From NCBI RefSeq assembly GCF_003667565.1, contig NZ_RCUX01000011.1, positions 1-64,000 on the forward strand: 64,000 nucleotides of DNA, written 5' to 3'. The position numbers were made by a program, and so were the translations under genes. Position 1 is the stretch's first letter. The number at the start of each line of letters is the position of its first letter. A model generated the notes under the pieces. It was not told where the DNA came from. It searched no databases and worked only from the letters and a program-made list of their open reading frames with translations. The stretch comes from Mycetocola tolaasinivorans (lineage in GTDB: Bacteria; Actinomycetota; Actinomycetes; Actinomycetales; Microbacteriaceae). This document shows, piece after piece, positions 23,215 to 32,567 of the stretch.

Positions 23215-25214
23215 GCGACCCCGCGAACGGCACGCAGAACGGTGTAGACACGGAACCCCTGCTGAGTCTGCGCGGAATCGGTCGACACTTCGGCAGCGGA
23301 ACAGGCACCACCCACGCGCTGCGCGACATCACCTTCGACGTCTTCCCGGGTGAGTTTGTGGCCATCATTGGGCCCTCCGGCTCGGGGAAGTCGACGCTCC
23401 TCAACGTGCTGGGACTCCTCGACACCGCGAGCGAGGGGGAGTACCGGATCGCCGGATCCTCGGTGTCATCGCTGAGCCAGCGCCAGCGAGACACCCTTCG
23501 CGCACACACCCTCGGGTTCGTGTTTCAGGCATCCCACATCCTCCCCGGCGAGAGCGCCGCCGAAAACGCGGCGCTGGGGCTGCGCATTCAGGGAGTCGCC
23601 CTCCCCGAACGGAGGGCCGCCGTTCGAGGGGCACTGGAGCGCCTTGGCATCCTCGCGCGGGCGCAGGCGCTTGGGAAGAACCTCTCCGGGGGTGAGCGTC
23701 AGCGCGTGGCCATTGCGCGCGCCATCGCCACCGGACCGCGGCTCCTGCTCGCCGATGAGCCCACGGGCGCACTCGACTCGGAAAACTCGGCGCGCATCAT
23801 CGAGCACCTGCACACCCTGAACGCCGAGGGCGTGACCATCCTGGTGATCACCCACGACCCGGTGGTCGCGGCCTCGGCCACGCGTCGCCTGGTGCTCACC
23901 GACGGGCGCATCCGTGAGGAGGCGGGTGTAGCCGCGGCCCCGCAACAGGAGCCGCCGCACCACGCAGCACTGCAGGCCAGACCAGCCCACCGCACCACAC
24001 CGCCTGATAGGCGGCCCGCCCGGGGCCGGACCCGCTCCGGGATCGCGCGGTTTGGTGACGAGATCCTGGAGGCGATTTCCACCCACGCGGGCCGCCCCGG
24101 CCGCACGATGATGCTGCTCTTTGCATTCCTGCTGGGAGCGGGCGGGCTCGTGGGCTCGATCGGGCTGAGCCAGAGCGCCGCCGCCCAGGTTTCCCAGCGC
24201 CTCACCAGCGCGGGTCTCGACGAGGTCGTGGTCTCCTCGCTCGGTGGCGGGATCGTGACCGACCCCGCCAGCAGCACGAGGATTCGCGAACTGGAGGGTG
24301 TGGTGGGAGTGGGCTACCGGGCGCAGGTGAGCGCCGTAAACGCCCGGGTATCCCTCCTCCCGCCGGGCACCGTGGCCGAGCAGCCAGGATTCACCGGACG
24401 CACCATGTATGCCTCAGCGGAGTACCTGCGGCTCGTCACGGCCACGACTCGGCCAGCATCGGCCCCGGCGGTCCTGGAGGCCACCTGGTCCGGTGACGTC
24501 GCCCTGGTTGGTGCCGCAGCAGCCCGAGAACTGGGCATCGCCGAGGCCGCACCGGGCATGCGAATCTTCGTGGCGGGCACCCCGGTGGAGGTGATCGGGA
24601 TCATCACCTCGGCGGGCCGTGAATCCCTGCTGGATTCCAGCGTGGTGCTCTCACCCGCCCTCGCCGATCGGGTGCGGGGCGAACAGGCCGAGCTCGTGGT
24701 GCGCACGCAGCCCGGATACCCCGCGGCCCTCGCCGCGGCCATTCCGCCGATCGTTGCGCCGGGGAATCCCGGGGTCGTCACCGTGCAGACGGTTGCCGAC
24801 CTTCGGGCGTTGCAGCGCGGTGTGAACGCCGACCTCGGCACCCTCGTGGGCATCATCTCGATCGTTCTGCTCGTGCTCGCCTGCCTGAGCGCCGCCACCT
24901 CGATGTACCTCACCGTGCGCGCCCGCGCCGCGGAGATCGCGCTGCGCCGCGCGGTGGGGGCAAGCAGGGCTATGATCTGGCGCATGTTCACCCTGGAGGG
25001 TGCCACCATCGGCGCGGCCGGAGGACTTGCCGGCAGCGCCGCGGGCATCGCAATGGTGCTGGTTGCCAGCGGCGTCCAGCAGTGGACCCCCATCCTCGAC
25101 CCCGCCATCATCGGCGTGGGCGTCCTCGTCGGCACCCTCACCGGCATCGCCGCCGCCGCATACCCGGCCCTCGTGGCCGCCCGAGCCGACCCGGCCCAGG
25201 CTATCCGCGAGTAG
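23211..25214 (+). CDS. MacB-like ABC transporter, fused ATPase and permease
   Basis: A 667-residue fusion. Residues about 16-235 are an ABC ATPase with Walker A GPSGSGKS (54-61), signature LSGGERQRVAIARAI near 158 and Walker B LLLADEPTGALD near 182. A Pro/Arg-rich linker follows, then a MacB/FtsX-type permease: one membrane helix near 300, a large extracytoplasmic MacB_PCD-like domain, and three C-terminal helices ending in ARADPAQAIRE. Such pumps expel peptides, lipoproteins or antibiotics by mechanotransmission rather than classic transport. GTG at 23211 overlaps the previous stop. A diverged copy of its last codons lies just downstream. Confidence 0.88.
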   Translation: MSDPANGTQNGVDTEPLLSLRGIGRHFGSGTGTTHALRDITFDVFPGEFVAIIGPSGSGKSTLLNVLGLLDTASEGEYRIAGSSVSSLSQRQRDTLRAHTLGFVFQASHILPGESAAENAALGLRIQGVALPERRAAVRGALERLGILARAQALGKNLSGGERQRVAIARAIATGPRLLLADEPTGALDSENSARIIEHLHTLNAEGVTILVITHDPVVAASATRRLVLTDGRIREEAGVAAAPQQEPPHHAALQARPAHRTTPPDRRPARGRTRSGIARFGDEILEAISTHAGRPGRTMMLLFAFLLGAGGLVGSIGLSQSAAAQVSQRLTSAGLDEVVVSSLGGGIVTDPASSTRIRELEGVVGVGYRAQVSAVNARVSLLPPGTVAEQPGFTGRTMYASAEYLRLVTATTRPASAPAVLEATWSGDVALVGAAAARELGIAEAAPGMRIFVAGTPVEVIGIITSAGRESLLDSSVVLSPALADRVRGEQAELVVRTQPGYPAALAAAIPPIVAPGNPGVVTVQTVADLRALQRGVNADLGTLVGIISIVLLVLACLSAATSMYLTVRARAAEIALRRAVGASRAMIWRMFTLEGATIGAAGGLAGSAAGIAMVLVASGVQQWTPILDPAIIGVGVLVGTLTGIAAAAYPALVAARADPAQAIRE

Positions 25215-25262
25215 CCGTTCACACCAGCCCGCGCCGATCCCGCCGACGCCACCCGCGAGTAG
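25179..25262. repeat. Diverged second copy of the macB-like 3' tail
   Basis: The gene ends ARADPAQAIRE-stop (25179-25214). Forty-eight bases on, 25227-25262 reads ARADPADATRE-stop in the same frame. Over the last 30 bases the two copies match at 24. They keep nine of eleven residues although six of the 30 bases have changed. A weaker third echo (PARAHER) follows near 25271. Confidence 0.8.
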
Positions 25263-25360
25263 TTCTCGTGCCCGCGCGAGCCCACGAACGAGGGTCACGA
25301 ACCCGAAGCCTTCCCCGATAGCATGACCAACATCGGACCCGACAACTCGAATTGGATGTT

Positions 25361-26464
25361 ATGGAACTCTTACCCCGCCTCGCCGCCCTCGCCGAAAAGG
25401 TGCGCGATCAGCACCAGCAGATTGCCACCGAGGAGGCGACCAAAAACGCCTTCATCATGCCCTTCATCGCAACCGTCCTCGGCTACGACGTCTTCAACCC
25501 GATCGAGGTGATTCCCGAGTTCACCGCGGACGTCGGGATCAAAAAGGGCGAAAAGATCGACTACGCGATCATGCAGGATGGCGAGATCCAGATGCTCATT
25601 GAGTGTAAGAAGGCGGGTGCTCCGCTCAACCTCGAAAATGCGTCGCAGCTCTACCGATACTTTGCGGTCACGAGCGCTCGTATCGCCGTGCTCACAAACG
25701 GCATCGTGTACAACTTCTACTCCGATATCGATGCGCCCAACCGCATGGACGAGAAGCCGTTCCTCGTGCTTGACCTTCTGGACATCGATGAGAGCATCGT
25801 CGGGGAGCTGCAAAAGCTCACCAAGACCGACTTCGATCTCGAATCCATCATCAGCGCCGCGGGTGAGCTCAAGTACATCGGGCAAATCAAGCGCGTTATC
25901 GGCCGCCAGTTCCGCGAGCCCGATGACGAGTGGGTGCGGTTCCTCACCACCCGCGTGTACGAGGGTGTCATCACGCAGAAGGTGCGCGAACAGTTCCGCG
26001 GGCTCGTGACCAAGGCCGCCGGGCAGTACCTCAACGACCAGGTAAACGACCGCCTGAAGTCGGCGCTGGGAAGCGCCCGTCCGCTGACGATTACCCGGGT
26101 CGAGGAGGAGGAACCCGAAGTAAAACCGGTCAGCAGTGAGGCCCGGCCGGAACCCGATGACGATGACGGTATCAACACCACCCTCGAAGAACTTGAGGGA
26201 TTCCACATTATTCGAGCAATCGTCTGCTCGGACGTTGATGTTGACCGCGTGGTCTATCGCGACGCAAAATCCTACTTCGCGATTCTCTTCGACGACAACA
26301 ACCGTAAGCCCATCGCAAGGCTCCACTTCAATCGCGCCCAGAAGTACCTCGGTTTGGTGGACGCGGAAAAGAACGAGACCCGAATTCCCATCGAAAACCT
26401 CACCGAAATCTATGCGCACGCCGATGCGCTCCGCGAGACAGCTCGCCGCTATCACGAGGTCTAA
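25361..26464 (+). CDS. solo HsdR N-terminal-type nuclease domain protein
   Basis: A 367-residue protein whose first part resembles the N-terminal restriction domain of type I enzyme HsdR. A PD-(D/E)xK nuclease core is visible: Glu early in the helix (ATEEATKNAFIMPFI), Asp at about residue 67 in KIDYAI, and the ExK pair at 81-83 in LIECKK. There is no helicase motif and no hsdM or hsdS nearby. The C-terminal part (about 265-360) is a beta-rich domain with FAILFDDNNRKPIARLHFN. Solo proteins of this type are widespread and mostly uncharacterised; defence or DNA maintenance is an inference. ATG at 25361 is favoured; a TTG three codons earlier is possible. Confidence 0.75.
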   Translation: MELLPRLAALAEKVRDQHQQIATEEATKNAFIMPFIATVLGYDVFNPIEVIPEFTADVGIKKGEKIDYAIMQDGEIQMLIECKKAGAPLNLENASQLYRYFAVTSARIAVLTNGIVYNFYSDIDAPNRMDEKPFLVLDLLDIDESIVGELQKLTKTDFDLESIISAAGELKYIGQIKRVIGRQFREPDDEWVRFLTTRVYEGVITQKVREQFRGLVTKAAGQYLNDQVNDRLKSALGSARPLTITRVEEEEPEVKPVSSEARPEPDDDDGINTTLEELEGFHIIRAIVCSDVDVDRVVYRDAKSYFAILFDDNNRKPIARLHFNRAQKYLGLVDAEKNETRIPIENLTEIYAHADALRETARRYHEV

Positions 26465-26482
26465 GTACCCGCACGTAAAAAC

Positions 26483-26520
26483 ACCGCGGCCCCCGTTCTC
26501 GAAAGAACGGGGGCCGCGGT
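26483..26520. terminator. Bidirectional terminator between HsdR-like gene and pgl
   Basis: Perfect 17-base arms (ACCGCGGCCCCCGTTCT and complement) with a CGAA loop. A T-run on the minus-strand side favours termination of the pentose-phosphate operon; it lies between convergent genes. Confidence 0.9.
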
Positions 26521-26533
26521 GCGTAGGGGAGAC

Positions 26534-27304
26534 CTAGTAGGACTGTGCGATCAGATCCTCGGGAACCTCCGAGGCCGCAGCCTCGTCCACGAAGAATACC
26601 GTGCGGCGACGGCCCTTCACACCCGCGATCGGGACATCCGCGTAGGATGCACCGGCGAGTGCGAGGCCCAGCGGCGACGCCTTCTCCGCGCCGGCCAGCT
26701 CCACCCACACGCGGCGGGAGGTGTTGATCGCGGTGCGAGTCAGGGTGAGACGCTCGCTCGGCGGCTTCGGCGAGTTACGTACCGGCAGAACCGTGTGGTC
26801 CTTGTCCAGTACCTCGGTGAAACCGGGGAACAGCGACGCGGTGTGGCCGTCCGGCCCGACACCCAGGAAGGTGATGTCGAAGCGGGGCAGGTTCGAGTCG
26901 CCATCGGCGAAACGAGCCAGCTCCTCGGCATAGGCCACGGCGGCGGCATCCAGGTCGAGACCGGCATCCGATGCGGGCATCGGGTGAATGTTCTCGGCCG
27001 GGATGGTCAGGTGATCCAGCAGAGCCGAATACGCCTTCACGTCGTTGCGGTCCTCGTGGCCGGCGGGCACAAAGCGCTCGTCGCTCCACCAGAAGTGAAC
27101 ACGAGACCAGTCAACGCTGTCGCGCGCGGCGGAAGCATTGATGGATTCGAGCACCGCGATCCCCACACGGCCACCCTCCAGCACAACGTTTACACGATCG
27201 TATTCGTCGAGCAGGTCGAGGGTCTTGGTGAGGAAGCGTGCGGCCAGGGAGGCCGTCAGCGCTTCGCTGTCCTTATGAATGAGGACGCGGCGTTCGTTGG
27301 TCAT
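26534..27304 (-). CDS. pgl: 6-phosphogluconolactonase
   Basis: It hydrolyses 6-phosphogluconolactone to 6-phosphogluconate, second step of the oxidative pentose phosphate pathway. The 256-residue DevB-type protein contains VHFWWSDERFVPAGHEDRN near residues 66-84 and the active-site GVGPDGHTASLFPG near 144-157. ATG at 27304 lies 15 bases after the opcA stop with a GGGATC ribosome-like site. It is the last gene of the operon tkt-tal-pgi-zwf-opcA-pgl and is followed by a strong terminator. Confidence 0.95.
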   Translation of the reverse strand: MTNERRVLIHKDSEALTASLAARFLTKTLDLLDEYDRVNVVLEGGRVGIAVLESINASAARDSVDWSRVHFWWSDERFVPAGHEDRNDVKAYSALLDHLTIPAENIHPMPASDAGLDLDAAAVAYAEELARFADGDSNLPRFDITFLGVGPDGHTASLFPGFTEVLDKDHTVLPVRNSPKPPSERLTLTRTAINTSRRVWVELAGAEKASPLGLALAGASYADVPIAGVKGRRRTVFFVDEAAASEVPEDLIAQSY

Positions 27305-27319
27305 CGTTGATCCCTTACT

Positions 27320-28267
27320 TTACTTCGTGGTGGACTCGGCCAGCAGCTCGGCCAGTCCGGTGGTGATTACATCGCCGTACAGTGCGTCCGGGTCAAGTCG
27401 GCGCAGTTCCTCAGCAAGGCAGTCGCGTAGGCTGCGGCGGGGCAGCGCAATCTCGTGCTCGGGCTGACCCGGCAGCTTCAGCGTAGCCGAAGTGCTGGTG
27501 AACGGACGAACGATGGACACCTCGCCGCTCTCGCGGACCAGGGTCACCGAGTGGATTCCGGTGTCGTTCGGGCCGCGCTCGGTCTCCACCTGCTCGACCG
27601 GGGCCTGCAGCGCGCTACGCAGCCACGCGGCGAGCAGGATGGTCGAGGGGGAGTCCGAAGCACCGGACACGATGACCTTGGTGACCGGCTCGTACGGCGG
27701 CTGGTCCAGCGCCGCGGCGAGCTGTGCACGCCACAGGGTCAGACGGGTCCACGCGAAGTCGGTGTCACCGGCGGTGTAGGTGGTGGCACGAACGTTGAGT
27801 TCGGCCAGCACGTCCTCACCGATCGAGGCGTCGGTGATTCGGCGCTGCGCCATGCGACCCAGCGCGGTGTGCGCTACGTCGGCCGGAGCCTTGCCGGGCC
27901 ACCAAGCCACAACCGGAGCATCCGGCAGCAGCAGGCCGGTGATCAGCGATTCCTCGCTGGTCGCGACCGCACCGTAGACGCTGAGGATGATGACCTCGCT
28001 CGCACCGGCGTCGCCACCGACGCGGATCTCCGCGTCCAGGCGATCAACGGTACCGGTGGTGGCCTCGTTGGAAACCACGATCACGCGCATCGGGTGCTCA
28101 CGAGAAGCCTCGTTTGCGGCCTGAATGGCGTCCTCTTCCTGACCGTGCTCGGAGCTGATCACGAGGGTCAGCACGCGGCCGAGGGCAACGGCACCGCCGT
28201 CTTCGCGCAGGGTTACCAGGCGCTTGGCCACCGCACTGACGGTGGTATCGGGCAGTTCGACGATCAT
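27320..28267 (-). CDS. opcA: glucose-6-phosphate dehydrogenase assembly protein OpcA
   Basis: OpcA is an accessory factor that allosterically activates glucose-6-phosphate dehydrogenase in cyanobacteria and actinobacteria. The 315-residue protein begins MIVELPDTTVSAVAKRL and has the family middle region GLLLPDAPVVAWWPGKAP (about residues 120-137) and the C-terminal SLRDCLAEELRRLDPDALYG. ATG at 28267 overlaps the zwf TGA by four bases (ATGA), which fixes the start over an in-frame ATG four codons upstream. Co-translation with zwf fits a stoichiometric partner. Confidence 0.94.
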   Translation of the reverse strand: MIVELPDTTVSAVAKRLVTLREDGGAVALGRVLTLVISSEHGQEEDAIQAANEASREHPMRVIVVSNEATTGTVDRLDAEIRVGGDAGASEVIILSVYGAVATSEESLITGLLLPDAPVVAWWPGKAPADVAHTALGRMAQRRITDASIGEDVLAELNVRATTYTAGDTDFAWTRLTLWRAQLAAALDQPPYEPVTKVIVSGASDSPSTILLAAWLRSALQAPVEQVETERGPNDTGIHSVTLVRESGEVSIVRPFTSTSATLKLPGQPEHEIALPRRSLRDCLAEELRRLDPDALYGDVITTGLAELLAESTTK

Positions 28268-29808
28268 GGGCGTCTCCAATTCCGGCCGTCACGCTGCAGG
28301 AGTTCATCGGCCGAAGCCGGTCCCCAGGATCCGGGCTGATACTGATCAAGCGGGCCACCCTGTGCGGCCCAGAACTCCTCGATCGGGTCGAGGATCTTCC
28401 AGGAGAGCTCAACCTCCTCGTGGCGCGGGAACAGGGGCGGGTCGCCCAGGAGAACGTCGAGAATCAGGCGCTCATAGGCCTCGGGGCTCGCCTCGGTGAA
28501 CGCGTGGCCATAACCGAAGTCCATGGTCACATCGCGCACCTGAGTGCTGGCGCCGGGAACCTTCGAACCGAAACGAATCGTGACGCCCTCGTCCGGCTGG
28601 ACGCGGATCACGAGTGCGTTCTGGCCGAGCTCAGCGGTCTGGCTCTCCTCGAACAGGTACTGCGGTGCACGCTTGAACACAACGGCGATCTCGGTCACAC
28701 GACGGCCAAGACGCTTACCCGCACGCAGGTAGAACGGCACGCCGGCCCAGCGACGGGTGTTGATGTCGAGGCGCATTGCTGCGTAGGTCTCGGTGATCGA
28801 CTCGGGGTTCATGCCGTCCTCATCGAGGAAGCCGGGAACCTGCTCGCCACCCTGCCATCCGCCGGCGTACTGGCCGCGGGCGGTAGCGGTGGAGAGGTCC
28901 TCGGGCAGACGCACGGCGGCCAGAACCTTTTCCTTCTCGGCACGCAGGTCCGAGGCGTCGAAGGAGTTGGGCTCCTCCATCGCGGTCAGGGCCAGCAGCT
29001 GCAGGAGGTGGTTCTGGATGACGTCGCGGGCGGCACCGATACCGTCGTAGTATCCGGCACGACCACCCACGCCGATGTCCTCGGCCATGGTGATCTGTAC
29101 GTGGTCTACGTGGTTGGCGTTCCACAGCGGCTCGAACATCTGGTTTGCGAAGCGCAGAGCCAGGATGTTCTGAACGGTTTCCTTACCGAGGTAGTGGTCG
29201 ATACGGAAGACCGAGTCGGCGGGGAAGACGGATTCGACCACGGCGTTGAGCTCGCGGGCGGTCTTCAGGTCCGAACCGAACGGCTTCTCGATGACCACGC
29301 GACGCCAGGAATCTTCCTTGTGGTCGGCGAGGCCCGAGCGGCGCAGCTGCTCGGTCACGATCGGGAAGGCCTTCGGCGGGATCGACAGGTAGAACGCGTG
29401 GTTGCCCATGGTGCCGCGCTCGCGGTCCAGGGTCTCCACGGTCTGCTTCAGGCGGTCAAACGCCTCGTTGTCGTCGAACTCTCCGGGAACGAAGCGGATA
29501 CCCTGCGCAAGCTGGGCCCACACCTCTTCCCGGAACTCGGTCCGGGAGTGCTCCCGGACCGAGTCGTGCACTACCTGCATGAAGTCCTGGTCTTCCCAAT
29601 CACGGCGGGCGAACCCGACCAGGGAGAAGCCCGGGGGCAAGAGCCCCCGGTTCGCCAGGTCGTAAACGGCCGGCATGAGTTTCTTACGTGACAGGTCACC
29701 GGTAACACCAAAGATGACCAGTCCGCTCGGGCCGGCGATTCGGTTCAATCGCCGGTCCGAGCTCAGCCGGAGCGGATTAAACTCCGGCGTAATATCCACG
29801 GGGGACAT
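28264..29808 (-). CDS. zwf: glucose-6-phosphate 1-dehydrogenase
   Basis: It oxidises glucose-6-phosphate to 6-phosphogluconolactone and is a main NADPH source. The 514-residue protein has the cofactor loop IFGVTGDLSRKKL near residues 32-44, the YLSIPPKAF region, the catalytic signature RIDHYLGKETVQN near 200-212, and the C-terminal RPEDxx-like YERLILDVLLGDP. The ATG at 29808 has an AGGAG site. It lies 31 bases after pgi and overlaps opcA. Confidence 0.97.
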   Translation of the reverse strand: MSPVDITPEFNPLRLSSDRRLNRIAGPSGLVIFGVTGDLSRKKLMPAVYDLANRGLLPPGFSLVGFARRDWEDQDFMQVVHDSVREHSRTEFREEVWAQLAQGIRFVPGEFDDNEAFDRLKQTVETLDRERGTMGNHAFYLSIPPKAFPIVTEQLRRSGLADHKEDSWRRVVIEKPFGSDLKTARELNAVVESVFPADSVFRIDHYLGKETVQNILALRFANQMFEPLWNANHVDHVQITMAEDIGVGGRAGYYDGIGAARDVIQNHLLQLLALTAMEEPNSFDASDLRAEKEKVLAAVRLPEDLSTATARGQYAGGWQGGEQVPGFLDEDGMNPESITETYAAMRLDINTRRWAGVPFYLRAGKRLGRRVTEIAVVFKRAPQYLFEESQTAELGQNALVIRVQPDEGVTIRFGSKVPGASTQVRDVTMDFGYGHAFTEASPEAYERLILDVLLGDPPLFPRHEEVELSWKILDPIEEFWAAQGGPLDQYQPGSWGPASADELLQRDGRNWRRP

Positions 29809-29838
29809 GGGACTCCTAGAAGGTTTTGCGGGGGGTTG

Positions 29839-31434
29839 TTAGCGCGCGATGGCGGCGAACAGGGTTTCGATGGTGCTGGCCGGGTCGGTCAGGGTGAGGG
29901 TAACAACCGGGCGACCGTGGTCGGCCAGTACGCTTGCGTCACCCTGTGCCTGAGCGCCAATCAGCTCACCGAAGGTAAACGGACGCTCCGGGATCTCGAG
30001 GTCCGCCGGGGCGGTCTCGGTGATCTGCAGGAATACGCCCACGGCCGGTCCGCCCTTGTGGAACTGACCGGTCGAGTGCAGGAAGCGCGGGCCCCAACCG
30101 AAGGTGACCGGACGACCGGTTACCGCGGCGAACTGGTCGCGAATACCCTGCAGCTGCGGGTTTGCGACACGGTCTACGTAGGCCTGCACGGAGAAGTAGC
30201 CATCCTCGGGGAGGGTGCCGATCAGGGCAGCCAGAACCTCGCGGACGGTGGTGGCGGAGCCGATAACCTCGGCCGGGCCGCGCACCTCGATACCGGCGTC
30301 AACGAACGCCGGCTCGGTGGGCTCGGGGCGGGAGTCCAGCAGACCGCGGGTAGCGATCTTGGCGGACTCCACGTCGGGCTGGTCGAACGGGTTGATCCCG
30401 AGCAGACGACCGGCCACCACAACCGCGTACTCCCACACCAGCAGCTGGGCACCCAGGCTGCCGCTGACGAGGATTTCACCCTCGCGTGCGTGGTTGTCGA
30501 AGTGGGTGTGGGCGTTGTCTACCAGGCGCACGATCTGGGTGTCCGCGTAGCCCGCGGTCACCTCGGTCGAGAGCGGCTCGAGAACAACCGGCAGAACGCC
30601 GGTGCCGAGCTTGCCGGTGGACTCGGCGATCAGCTGCTCAACCCAGTCGCCGAAGCCGACGATGTGGCTGCCGTCGGTGACGATACCGAGCTTGCTGCGG
30701 TGGGCGATGGCCGCACCGAGCACGAGGCCCGGGTTGGTCTCGTTGTCTACCGCGAGCTCAACCGAGATGGCCTCGGCCTCGTTCAGCAGCTCCTCGATGT
30801 CCGCACCGGCGAGTCCCGAGGGGACCAGGCCGAAGGCGGTGAGGGCCGAGTAGCGGCCACCCACGTTGGGGTCCGCGTTGAAGACGGTGTAACCGGCCTC
30901 ACGTGCGGACTTGTCCAGCGGGGAACCCGGGTCGGTGACCACGATGATGCGCTCGGTCGGGTTGATACCCGCCGCGGTGAACGCAGCCTCGTAGGCGCGA
31001 CGCTGGCTGTCGGTCTCCACGGTCGAACCCGACTTGGAGGACACCACGAGGGCGCTGGTCTCCAGGCGGTCGCCCAGTGCGGCCAGGATCTGACCGGGGG
31101 CGGTCGAGTCCAGGATGGTCAGCGGGGCACCGAGGGTGTTGGTGATAACCTCGGGGGCCAGCGAGGAGCCGCCCATGCCGCCCAGCACGATGTGGTTCAC
31201 ACCGGCTGCGCGCAGAGCGTCGCGCAGCTCAAGGATGGGAGCCACCAGCGGACGCGAGATCGCAACGGCCTCGGTCCAGCCCAGACGGATCGAGGACTCG
31301 GCCTCGGCGTCTGCGCCCCACAGGGTGGGGTTCTGCGCGGTGATACCCGAGGCGACCAGGTCGGCAACCAGGGTGGGGACGGCCGCGGCTACGGCCTCCT
31401 TGACGTCTCCGGAGAGGTGGATTTCGAAGCTCAC
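29839..31434 (-). CDS. pgi: glucose-6-phosphate isomerase
   Basis: It interconverts glucose-6-phosphate and fructose-6-phosphate. The 531-residue protein carries the sugar-phosphate loop [15 protein letters not shown] near residues 200-214, [12 protein letters not shown] near 127, and [14 protein letters not shown] near 340. These are features of the SIS-type PGI found beside tal in actinobacteria. The GTG start overlaps the tal stop (GTGA). With zwf downstream and tal and tkt upstream it feeds both pathway branches. Confidence 0.94.
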   Translation of the reverse strand: MSFEIHLSGDVKEAVAAAVPTLVADLVASGITAQNPTLWGADAEAESSIRLGWTEAVAISRPLVAPILELRDALRAAGVNHIVLGGMGGSSLAPEVITNTLGAPLTILDSTAPGQILAALGDRLETSALVVSSKSGSTVETDSQRRAYEAAFTAAGINPTERIIVVTDPGSPLDKSAREAGYTVFNADPNVGGRYSALTAFGLVPSGLAGADIEELLNEAEAISVELAVDNETNPGLVLGAAIAHRSKLGIVTDGSHIVGFGDWVEQLIAESTGKLGTGVLPVVLEPLSTEVTAGYADTQIVRLVDNAHTHFDNHAREGEILVSGSLGAQLLVWEYAVVVAGRLLGINPFDQPDVESAKIATRGLLDSRPEPTEPAFVDAGIEVRGPAEVIGSATTVREVLAALIGTLPEDGYFSVQAYVDRVANPQLQGIRDQFAAVTGRPVTFGWGPRFLHSTGQFHKGGPAVGVFLQITETAPADLEIPERPFTFGELIGAQAQGDASVLADHGRPVVTLTLTDPASTIETLFAAIAR

Positions 31435-32540
31435 TTCGAGGCCTCCAGAGCGGCGTTCACGGTGTCCAGCAGTTCGTTCCAGGAGACGATGAACTTCTCA
31501 ACGCCCTCCTTCTCGAGCTGAGCGGTCGCGTCGTCGTAGGAGACGCCCGAGGCGGCCACGGCATCCATGATCTCGTGAGCGGCGGCGTAGGCCACGGTCA
31601 CGGTGTCACCGGTGATGACGCCGTGGTCGGCGGTAGCCTCGAGGGTCTTCTCCGGCATGGTGTTGACAACACCGGCGGCAACCAGCTCGGTCACGTACAG
31701 GGTGTCGGGCAGAGCGGCATCCTTGACACCGGTCGAGGCCCACAGCGGACGCTGCTTGTTGGCACCGGCGGCCAGCAGGCCGGCTGCGCGCTCGGAGGCG
31801 AACTCCTGCTCGAAGGCCTCATAGGCCAGCTGAGCGTTGGCAACGCCAGCCTTCGACTTCAGGGCCACGGCCTCGGGGGTGCCCACGGCGTCGAGGCGAG
31901 CGTTGATCTCGCTGTCCACGCGCGAGACGAAGAACGAGGCAACCGAGTGGATGCCCGAGATGTCGATGCCCTTGGCCTTGGCCTGCTCGAGACCGGCGAG
32001 GTAGGCGTTGACCACGGCGCGGTAGCGCTCGAGCGAGAAGATCAGGGTCACGTTGACGCTGATGCCCTCGGCGATCACGGCGGTGATGGCCTCGAGGCCC
32101 TCAACGGTTGCGGGGATCTTGATCATGGCGTTGGGGCGGTTGACCTTGGCCCACAGCTCCTTAGCCTGCGCGATGGTCGCGGCGGCGTCGTGAGCGAAGC
32201 CCGGCTCGACCTCGATCGAGACGCGGCCATCGAAGCCCTTGGAGGAGGCGTAGATGTCGGCGAAGATGTCGCTTGCGGCGGCAACGTCGTCGGTGGTGAT
32301 CTCGAAGACTGCCTTCGATGCGTCAACACCGGCGGCCTTGAGTTCGGCTACCTGCTCGGCGTAGCTCTCACCGTTGCTGAGTGCACCGGCGAAGATGGTC
32401 GGGTTGGTGGTCACGCCGACGACGTTCTTCTCGGCGATCAGGGCCTGGAGGCTGCCGGACTGGATGCGTCCACGGGACAGGTCGTCGAGCCAGATGCTGA
32501 CGCCGGCGTTGGACAGCGCTGCGGTACGTTCGTTAGTCAT
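31431..32540 (-). CDS. tal: transaldolase
   Basis: It transfers a dihydroxyacetone unit between sugar phosphates in the non-oxidative pentose phosphate pathway, through a Schiff base on Lys. The 369-residue protein shows [14 protein letters not shown] at the start, [13 protein letters not shown] near residues 42-54, and the Schiff-base strand [12 protein letters not shown] near 135-146. The following [23 protein letters not shown] motif is also present. ATG at 32540 was chosen for the family start and a GAAGAAGA site over an upstream ATG. It lies between tkt and pgi. Confidence 0.95.
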   Translation of the reverse strand: MTNERTAALSNAGVSIWLDDLSRGRIQSGSLQALIAEKNVVGVTTNPTIFAGALSNGESYAEQVAELKAAGVDASKAVFEITTDDVAAASDIFADIYASSKGFDGRVSIEVEPGFAHDAAATIAQAKELWAKVNRPNAMIKIPATVEGLEAITAVIAEGISVNVTLIFSLERYRAVVNAYLAGLEQAKAKGIDISGIHSVASFFVSRVDSEINARLDAVGTPEAVALKSKAGVANAQLAYEAFEQEFASERAAGLLAAGANKQRPLWASTGVKDAALPDTLYVTELVAAGVVNTMPEKTLEATADHGVITGDTVTVAYAAAHEIMDAVAASGVSYDDATAQLEKEGVEKFIVSWNELLDTVNAALEASK

Positions 32541-32567
32541 TGAATCTTCTTCTTTCCTGTTCAACGC

